This document shows positions 1 through 5,047 of a DNA stretch of 6,500 nt, in pieces. This DNA comes from Planctomycetota bacterium. GTDB taxonomy: Bacteria > Planctomycetota > UBA1135. Each line of letters begins with the position of its first letter. The first letter of the stretch is position 1. The notes beneath the pieces are model-generated. The model saw only the letters and a program-made list of their open reading frames with translations, was not told the DNA's origin and did not search any database. The DNA lies in NCBI GenBank assembly GCA_027623585.1, contig JAQBVK010000139.1:1-6500 (forward strand), given 5' to 3'. The translations under genes and the position numbers were made by a program.

Positions 1-137
1 TGGTCAATAGGCGCGAGTCCTGGCGCCGCCGAACTCGGCCGTGAGGGCCGCGTCTGGGGCGGAATGACTTGTTCAGCGTTGCCCTAGGGGAAGACGTTGC
101 GTCGCTGCTTCGCGCGCGCGAGACTGGGCCGGATCCC
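1..137. other. Left-edge region with no supportable gene
   Basis: Two of the three forward frames are closed early (TAG at 8-10, TGA at 42-44). The third stays open from the edge to a TAG at 85-87, but its short translation shows no recognisable motif. An upstream gene could end here, and I cannot say which frame it would use. A small GC-rich inverted repeat (CGGCC, 5-base loop, GGCCG, around 36-50) has no following T-run, so it is not a convincing terminator. No good -35/-10 pair is visible for the gene starting at 138. Confidence 0.4.
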
Positions 138-1379
138 ATGCTGCTTTCCCTCACCTTGATGGCCTGTGCGACGCTTGCGCTCCCTCTCACTCCGCAAGAG
201 GCAGAAACGCGATGCGCCCATGTCACCGCCGACGGCGCGACGGCCCGCGCTTTCTTCGATCTGAAGAGTCCGGCGGTCGCCGAACTCCCGGCCGGAGCTC
301 CCGTGCGCGTCGTTGAAGTGCGCGAGCCGTGGGCGCGCGTGCAAGTGCCGGGCGGTCTCGACGTGTGGGTACACGGAGATTACGTTCAATGGACGGGCAG
401 CGATGGCAAACTCACGCGCGCGAACGTGAACGCGCGTCCGTTGCCGAGCACCGAGCCGCCGTCCACGCCACTCGGCCGTTTCGTCGCCGGCGATGCCGTG
501 ATTCGCGTCGGCCACGACAAGGATTGGTTCTGCGTGCGGGCGCCCGAGCGCATTGGCGCCTGGATTCCGCTCGAGCGCCTCCAGTTGCTCGACGCCGAAC
601 CGGCGGGGTGGAATGAGGAATGGAAGCGCGCCGTTACTGCGCGTGCGCCCGTGCGCGAGGAGCCGCCCGCGCCGCAGCCGGTTCCGGCGGTCGAGCCGGA
701 GTCCGGCGATCCCGCAGCGGGGGGGAATGAAGCCGGCGCACCCACCGCTCAGCCTGCTGCCGCCGAAGCTGCCGCCGCGCGTCCGCGCGCCTTTCCGCCC
801 GCGCAAGTGGCGAAAGATCCGACGCGCTGGTTGAGTCTTGCGCATCAAGACTTGGCTGCGATGCGCGCGGCTCTCGCTGTTGGCTTCGAGGGTTGGAACG
901 GCGCGCGCGCGGAAGAGTTGGAAACCACCTTTGCGACCGTGCTCTGGCACGGATCGACGCCGACGGATCTCGAGTCTTCGCGCCATGGCCTCGCATCTCT
1001 CGATGCGCTCCGCCGCTCCTACGGCGCATGGCTTGCGGCCGGCGAGCGCAGCGCGCGAGACTCCGGTGACGGCGTAGCCGCCCAAATTTGGAGCACGCGC
1101 CTCGACGTCCTGGCGCGTTCGTGGGGCAGTGACGGAGAAGGCGGGGGCTTGCTGACCGGATGGGTCGAAGCGAGGCCCGGCGTGCACCAAAACCTGCCCT
1201 ACGCGATCGCGCGCAATGGCCAGTCTGCGGTGGTCCACGATTTCGACGACCGCTGGCACTTCGCGGACTTCGCGGGCCGTGAGGTCGTGGTGCGCGGCAT
1301 CTGGCGCGATGATCCCGAGCTGCCCGGCGGCCGTCTGTTGGCGGTGAGCGAAGTGCGCCTGCTGCCGGCCCGGCCTTAG
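138..1379 (+). CDS. Exported protein with two bacterial SH3 domains and a C-terminal OB-like beta domain
   Basis: The product is 413 aa from the ATG at 138. I chose this start because a hydrophobic stretch (residues 1-18, MLLSLTLMACATLALPL) follows at once and looks like a signal sequence. The frame is open back to a TTG at 69, which would add 23 residues including two arginines. The Shine-Dalgarno is weak (GGAT just upstream). L-M-A-C at 7-10 resembles a lipobox but lies very near the N-terminus unless the longer start is used. Residues about 28-84 and 92-150 form two SH3b-like beta units, each ending in a Trp-rich strand (DVWVHGDYV; GAWIPLERL). A Pro/Ala/Glu linker follows (about 170-222), then a mostly helical part (231-328), then a compact beta domain (338-410) opening GLLTGWVEARPG and containing REVVVRGIW, an OB-like pattern. 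SH3b domains usually bind peptidoglycan or peptides, so an envelope role is inferred. No catalytic motif is visible. The gene converges on tgt. Confidence 0.8.
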   Translation: MLLSLTLMACATLALPLTPQEAETRCAHVTADGATARAFFDLKSPAVAELPAGAPVRVVEVREPWARVQVPGGLDVWVHGDYVQWTGSDGKLTRANVNARPLPSTEPPSTPLGRFVAGDAVIRVGHDKDWFCVRAPERIGAWIPLERLQLLDAEPAGWNEEWKRAVTARAPVREEPPAPQPVPAVEPESGDPAAGGNEAGAPTAQPAAAEAAAARPRAFPPAQVAKDPTRWLSLAHQDLAAMRAALAVGFEGWNGARAEELETTFATVLWHGSTPTDLESSRHGLASLDALRRSYGAWLAAGERSARDSGDGVAAQIWSTRLDVLARSWGSDGEGGGLLTGWVEARPGVHQNLPYAIARNGQSAVVHDFDDRWHFADFAGREVVVRGIWRDDPELPGGRLLAVSEVRLLPARP

Positions 1380-1391
1380 TCGCCGGCTAAG
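1375..1391. terminator. Inverted repeat holding both convergent stop codons; possible bidirectional terminator
   Basis: CTTAG (1375-1379) pairs with CTAAG (1387-1391). Inside them a G-U and a C-G pair extend the stem to 7 bp around a GCC loop. The arms contain the TAG stops of the forward SH3 gene and the reverse tgt gene. The location between convergent genes suits a shared terminator, but there is no T-tract on either strand and the stem is short, so intrinsic termination is uncertain. Confidence 0.25.
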
Positions 1392-2526
1392 CGCGCGGCG
1401 GACGCGGAGTCCACACTGACGCGATGCGCGAGCGGAAGCCTTCGAAGGCGTCCGCCGCGATCGCATCGCGCATTTCCTTCATCAAAGATTGGATGAAGTG
1501 CAGGTTGTGGTGCGCGAGCAGGGACATCGGCAGCAACTCATCGTCCTTCAGCCCGGCGCGGAGCGCTCCGCGTGGCACGCCGGTGGCGCAGGCGTCGCAA
1601 CCGCAGCCGGGTTCGATCGGCCGCGGATCGGCCTTGAACGCGGCGTTCTTGAGGTTCAACATTCCCCCGGCGGTCATCGCCGCGCCGAAGCGTCCCGCGC
1701 GCGCGGGGTGGACGCAGTCGAATAGATCGATGCCTCGCGCGACCGCCTCCACCAACTCGCGCGGCGTGCCGACGCCCATCAGGTAGCGCACCTGATCGGG
1801 AGGCAATTGACCGGCGGAATACTCCACGCCGAGCATCATGGCGCCGTGTTCTTCGCCCACGCTGACGCCGCCGATCGCATAGCCGTCGAATTGCATGCTG
1901 ATCAAGGCTTCCGCGCAGGCGGCGCGCAGATCTTCGTGCACGCCGCCTTGCACGATCGCGAACAAGGCTTGGCCGCTCTGGGCGAGACCGCCGCGCGCCT
2001 CGTGCAGGTCGCGTTGCTCGCGCGCCCAGCGCAGAGTGCGCGCCACCGCGGCCGCCACCGCGACCCGATCGCGCGGATCCGGCGGACACTCGTCGAGCAC
2101 CATGGCGATGTCGGGGCGCAGCGCGGCCTGCGTCTCGAAGGCCAAGGCCGGTGTCCAGCGCACCGAGTGCCCGCCGACCGGATGGGGGATCACGATCGCG
2201 TCCTCTTCGAGACGCGCGCCGCCGATCGAGAAACCCTGGAATCCGCCGGAATCGGTCAACACTGGTCCGTCCCAGGCCATGTAGCGGTGCAGCCCGCCGA
2301 GCGCTTCCACAGTTTCCGCGCCCGGGCGCGCGAACAGATGAAAGGCGTTCGCGAGCAGCATCTGAGCGCCCATCGAGCGCATGCGATCCGGCCATGGACC
2401 GCGCATCATGCCGCGCGTCGCGACCGGCATGAAGGCCGGCGTCTCGACCACTCCACGCGCGGTGTGCAAGCGTCCGAGGCGCGGTCCTGCTGCGCCGCCG
2501 CGCAGTCGTTCGAAGCGCAGGCTCAC
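1387..2526 (-). CDS. tgt: Queuine (preQ1) tRNA-ribosyltransferase, Tgt
   Basis: Cytoplasmic base-exchange enzyme that swaps guanine-34 for preQ1 in the anticodons of GUN tRNAs (Asp, Asn, His, Tyr) during queuosine synthesis. The start is GTG at 2526, overlapping the spoIID-like stop as GTGA. It gives 379 aa, normal for the family, whereas the frame extended upstream lies wholly inside spoIID. Family features are complete. TDSGGFQ carries the acid/base Asp92, and FAIVQGG lies at 189-195. GGVSVGE at 219-225 and DECPP at 145-149 have the Cys147 and Val223 typical of bacterial preQ1 pockets. GIDLFDCVHPARAGR holds nucleophile Asp270 and the tRNA-contacting Arg276 and Arg279. Zinc ligands are Cys308, Cys310, Cys313 and His339 (CGCDAC, then LAHHNLHF). 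The loop after Asp270 departs from the common MPTRNARNG. It is the last gene of the ruvB-spoIID-tgt operon, and queA, which acts after Tgt, is not adjacent. No separate Shine-Dalgarno is obvious, consistent with coupling. Confidence 0.96.
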   Translation of the reverse strand: MSLRFERLRGGAAGPRLGRLHTARGVVETPAFMPVATRGMMRGPWPDRMRSMGAQMLLANAFHLFARPGAETVEALGGLHRYMAWDGPVLTDSGGFQGFSIGGARLEEDAIVIPHPVGGHSVRWTPALAFETQAALRPDIAMVLDECPPDPRDRVAVAAAVARTLRWAREQRDLHEARGGLAQSGQALFAIVQGGVHEDLRAACAEALISMQFDGYAIGGVSVGEEHGAMMLGVEYSAGQLPPDQVRYLMGVGTPRELVEAVARGIDLFDCVHPARAGRFGAAMTAGGMLNLKNAAFKADPRPIEPGCGCDACATGVPRGALRAGLKDDELLPMSLLAHHNLHFIQSLMKEMRDAIAADAFEGFRSRIASVWTPRPPRA

Positions 2527-3803
2527 GCGTCGAGCAATTTGGTGGTGAGCGTTTGTAATCCGGCGCCGGGGAAATAGTGCGCCAAGATCTGCCGCCAATT
2601 CTCTCCCAGTTTCGAGCGGCGCCGCGCGCCGTTCTGGCACAAGCCGATGCCGTGTCCGCGCCCGCGGCCTGCCAGTTCCAGCGCGCCATCCGAGCGCACC
2701 ACCGCAGCCGTCCATGCGGTCGACGGCACGCCCAAGCGCACTCGTGCCTCTTCACTCGGCCCGTCGAAGTGTTCTTGATCGCCGAGTAGGCGCGTGCGCA
2801 GCATGCGCCCCGCGTCGTCCCGTTCGATCGCATGGATGCCGCGCATCCAATTGCCCAAATTCAGCGCGCGCGCCGCGCCGTCGAGCCGTTCGGCGGAGAC
2901 GACAGCCGTCCAACGGCGCGCGTCCTCGCAACCTGGGTCGGGCGCGCCGCTCAACGCGCCGACTGGTTTGCGCACGAAGCCGAGCGCCGCGGCGTCGGCA
3001 GTGCTGCCACCGCACTCCGCATGAAAGAAGGCTGAAAGCAACTCGTTCTGCCAGGTCAGCACCAAGCCACGCGTCTCTTCCACCGCTTCCCGCGCGGCGG
3101 CGGTGTGCCAATCGAGGCCGCGGAACACCTGGTCGCTGGCGGTGTCGCGCAAGGCGCCCTTGCGCCGATTCCACTGCCACAGCGCGTAGGGGCGCGCGGC
3201 CACGGCCTGCGCACGCAGCGCCTCCCCGATGCCCGCCGCGCTGGTCGGCATTTCGCCGCACACGACGCCGAGCACGTAGTCCTCGAGCGGCAAATGCAGC
3301 ACCAGCGAGAGTCCGATCGCGCGCGCGCCTTCGCGCAGCAGGCCGACCTCCAAGGCTCCGGTGTAACTCTCGTTCTCGATGCGCAGCGCGCCGTCGCCGG
3401 CGGGAGCCAGGATCAGGCGATCCAATCCACACAAGTAGGCGCCGACTTGGACCCCGGTGGGGTCCGCGCGCAGAAAGCCATCGAGTTCATGGCCATCGGC
3501 GCGTCGTAGGCCGTTTTCATCGAGGATTTCCCAAGCGCCGCGCACCGTAACGCGCAACGCCGATTCGCCTTCGAAGGCCATCAAGCGCACCGGCACCACG
3601 GGTTCCAGCGTCGGAACCGGCGCGCCGTGCAATGCCGCCAGAGTGGCCGCTTGCTCGAGTGGCAGCGTGGAACTGGTATCGGCGTTCATCGCCGGCTTCC
3701 AGGGATCCCGCGCGGGGCTCGCCGCCCAGGCTGCCATCATCAACAACGCGCAGGCGACGACGAGGGCCAAGAGCCAACTTTCGGGACGCACGGGGGCGCG
3801 CAT
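2523..3803 (-). CDS. SpoIID/LytB-family protein, probable membrane-anchored peptidoglycan lytic transglycosylase
   Basis: 426 aa. In this family SpoIID cleaves glycan strands whose stem peptides have been removed, and relatives act in cell-wall remodelling or as amidase enhancers. An N-terminal hydrophobic segment (about residues 9-29, flanked by Arg2 and Arg6) should anchor or export the protein, with the rest outside the cytoplasm. The SpoIID signature is clear. LEDYVLGVVCGEMP at 173-186 includes Glu184, matching the catalytic Glu. EALRAQAVAARPYA follows at 194-207, then VFRGL, FFHAECGGSTADA at 259-271, GRGRGHGIGLCQNGA at 379-393 and ILAHYFPGA at 406-414. The core therefore reaches almost to the C-terminus. 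Residues 40-170 are a less conserved beta-rich part. The ATG at 3803 shares its A with the ruvB stop (TGATG), with GAGG three bases upstream. The gene does not by itself imply sporulation, because SpoIID homologues occur in many non-spore-formers and often sit near ruvB. Confidence 0.9.
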   Translation of the reverse strand: MRAPVRPESWLLALVVACALLMMAAWAASPARDPWKPAMNADTSSTLPLEQAATLAALHGAPVPTLEPVVPVRLMAFEGESALRVTVRGAWEILDENGLRRADGHELDGFLRADPTGVQVGAYLCGLDRLILAPAGDGALRIENESYTGALEVGLLREGARAIGLSLVLHLPLEDYVLGVVCGEMPTSAAGIGEALRAQAVAARPYALWQWNRRKGALRDTASDQVFRGLDWHTAAAREAVEETRGLVLTWQNELLSAFFHAECGGSTADAAALGFVRKPVGALSGAPDPGCEDARRWTAVVSAERLDGAARALNLGNWMRGIHAIERDDAGRMLRTRLLGDQEHFDGPSEEARVRLGVPSTAWTAAVVRSDGALELAGRGRGHGIGLCQNGARRRSKLGENWRQILAHYFPGAGLQTLTTKLLDA

Positions 3804-4867
3804 CAGCCTCGTGCCGCAAACAGCGGTGCTTCGGCGTCAGGCGGATCGAATCCGCAGACGGACCAGCCCGCCGGCGTCAGCACCCGGCCCTGTGGGGTTC
3901 GCAGCATGAAGCCGCGGCGGATCAGCCACGGCTCGACGACCTCAGCGAGAGTGTCCTCCTCTTCTTCCACCGCCACCGCCAAATTCTTCAAGCCCAGCGG
4001 ACCGCCGCCGGCGCGCCCGAGCGCTTCCAGTACCCGCCGGTCCGCGCGTTCCAGGCCGTTGCCGTCGATCGAGAGCAGCGCGAAGGTGCGCGCGATGACT
4101 TCGGCGCGGACCGTGCCGTCGCCTTCAGTCTGCGCGACGTCGCGCGCTCGGCGCAGCAGACGATTCACGATCCGTGGCGTCCCGCGCGCATGCGCGGCGA
4201 GTTGCGTGCGCGCGTCTTCGTCGATGCGCACGCCGAGCAGCGCGGCCGAGCGCTCCACGATGCGCTCCAGATCTTCCGGCGCATACGCTTCGAAGCGCAA
4301 GGCATGTCCGAAGCGGGAACGGAAGGGCGGTGACAGCAGGGCTTCGCGCGTGGTCGCGCCGACCAGTGTGAAGGGTTGCAGATCGAGCTTCAGCAAGCGC
4401 GCGTGTACGCCGGCGTCGAGCGTCCATTCGATCGTGAAGCGATCCATCGCCCCGTACAGGTACTCTTCGACCTCGCGCGGCATGCGGTGGATCTCGTCGA
4501 TGAACAGGATCGAGCCGCGTTCGAGTTGGGAGAGGATGCCGACCAGATCCCGCGCTCGGTCCAATGCCGGCCCGCTGGTGACCCGCAGCGGGGCGCCGGT
4601 TTCGGCCGCGAGCACGAAGGCCAGCGAAGTCTTCCCGAGGCCGGGGCCTCCGGCGAACAGCAGGTGCTCGAGCACTTCCCCCCGGGCCCGGGAGGCGTCG
4701 ACCATGAGCCGCAGAGGCCGGATCACCTCGGGTTGTCCGAGGAAATCATCGAAACTCCGGGGCTGGAGGCCCCGTTCGAAGTCATGCTCCGCTGGGGCTG
4801 CCAGGCCCGGCTCGAAGGCCGAGTCGCTCACCCCACGATGATGCCGCGTCAGCGGGCCGAATTCCAT
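3803..4867 (-). CDS. ruvB: Holliday junction branch-migration ATPase RuvB (somewhat divergent)
   Basis: 354 aa AAA+ motor that, with RuvA, drives Holliday-junction branch migration in recombinational repair. Landmarks are all in order. Walker A is GGPGLGKTS at 73-81 and Walker B is ILFIDEIH at 120-127. Sensor 1 is GATTR at 170-174. The arginine-finger region SPPFRSRFG is at 179-187, with Arg185 aligning to E. coli Arg174 from memory. Sensor 2 is GTPRIVNRLLRR at 229-240. The C-terminal winged helix has GGGPLGL, EEEEDTLAEVVEPWLIRRGF and RTPQGRV. Two departures stand out: the usual GPPGLGKT is GGPGLGKT, and the beta-hairpin around 147-160 lacks the common GxGPxARS pattern. The ATG at 4867 has AGGG eight bases upstream; a GTG at residue 13 is the alternative start. 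It is first in the operon, and ruvA does not lie upstream. No convincing sigma-70 promoter was recognised for it. Confidence 0.95.
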   Translation of the reverse strand: MEFGPLTRHHRGVSDSAFEPGLAAPAEHDFERGLQPRSFDDFLGQPEVIRPLRLMVDASRARGEVLEHLLFAGGPGLGKTSLAFVLAAETGAPLRVTSGPALDRARDLVGILSQLERGSILFIDEIHRMPREVEEYLYGAMDRFTIEWTLDAGVHARLLKLDLQPFTLVGATTREALLSPPFRSRFGHALRFEAYAPEDLERIVERSAALLGVRIDEDARTQLAAHARGTPRIVNRLLRRARDVAQTEGDGTVRAEVIARTFALLSIDGNGLERADRRVLEALGRAGGGPLGLKNLAVAVEEEEDTLAEVVEPWLIRRGFMLRTPQGRVLTPAGWSVCGFDPPDAEAPLFAARG

Positions 4868-4920
4868 GCTGACAACCCTGCCCAGGCCCTTCCCGCGCTG
4901 CTAATCTGCCCCCCACCCTC

Positions 4921-4940
4921 AGTGTGCGACTCCGCACACT
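4921..4940. promoter_or_regulatory. Perfect palindrome, candidate enhancer (upstream activator) site
   Basis: AGTGTGCG and CGCACACT form perfect 8-bp arms around a 4-base spacer. The centre lies about 86 bases before the start site predicted for the sigma-54 promoter at 4991, where dimeric bacterial enhancer-binding proteins often bind. The site also satisfies TGT-N10-ACA, the NifA-type pattern, though that short pattern alone does not identify the regulator. It lies 54 bases before the ruvB ATG, so it could affect both divergent genes. There is no T-tract, and a position between divergent genes argues against a terminator. Confidence 0.55.
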
Positions 4941-4990
4941 CCGGCTCGGAACCGCCCTGACCCATGTGGCGTACCGGTCGAAATGGAGGG

Positions 4991-5006
4991 TGGCACGGTG
5001 TTTGCA
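4991..5006 (+). promoter_or_regulatory. Sigma-54 (RpoN) -24/-12 promoter
   Basis: TGGCACG at 4991-4997, four bases, then TTGCA at 5002-5006 match the sigma-54 consensus TGGCACG-N4-TTGCW at every defined position. The -24 GG and -12 GC have the required spacing. The predicted start site is near 5017, giving a leader of about 30 bases before the ATG at 5048. Orientation and distance assign it to the secreted-protein gene. Such promoters need an ATP-dependent enhancer-binding activator, in keeping with the palindrome at 4921-4940. This is a sequence match only and has not been shown to work. Confidence 0.8.
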
Positions 5007-5009
5007 TAG

Positions 5010-5026
5010 TTCCCGATACTCGGGAA
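5010..5026. promoter_or_regulatory. Perfect palindrome over the predicted start site, possible operator
   Basis: TTCCCGA and TCGGGAA are perfect 7-bp arms separated by TAC. The centre (5018) coincides with the start site expected from the sigma-54 promoter. As DNA it could be an operator. As RNA it would form a full hairpin only if transcription began upstream of about 5008. A G-U and an A-U pair could extend the stem to 5008-5028, ending six bases before the Shine-Dalgarno. Confidence 0.45.
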
Positions 5027-5033
5027 TTTCCCC

Positions 5034-5038
5034 AGGAG
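5034..5038 (+). promoter_or_regulatory. Ribosome binding site of the secreted-protein gene
   Basis: AGGAG lies nine bases before the ATG at 5048. It is the best Shine-Dalgarno in the window and fixes the start of the downstream gene. Confidence 0.8.
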
Positions 5039-5047
5039 TACCGCCGA

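Noticed and set aside
84..1466. A 460-aa reverse-strand reading frame across the SH3 gene
   Set aside because: Arg-rich and low in complexity, with no motif, and it overlaps the end of tgt. It is a product of the GC-rich codon pattern of the forward gene.
1807..2577. A 256-aa forward reading frame within tgt
   Set aside because: It is antisense to a clearly functional tgt with all catalytic and zinc residues, and has no recognisable feature of its own.
2527..2715. N-terminal extension of Tgt to an ATG at 2715
   Set aside because: The added 63 residues lie wholly in spoIID, do not resemble Tgt, and would give an oversized enzyme. The GTG at 2526 gives the normal length.
3627..4841. A 404-aa forward reading frame across ruvB
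   Set aside because: Ser/Arg-rich translation of the ruvB complement with no motif.
4868..4960. Sigma-70 promoter for ruvB on the reverse strand
   Set aside because: A weak ATTA-containing hexamer is present, but no matching -35 lies at good spacing. The operon must have a promoter here or use another sigma factor, but I cannot place it.
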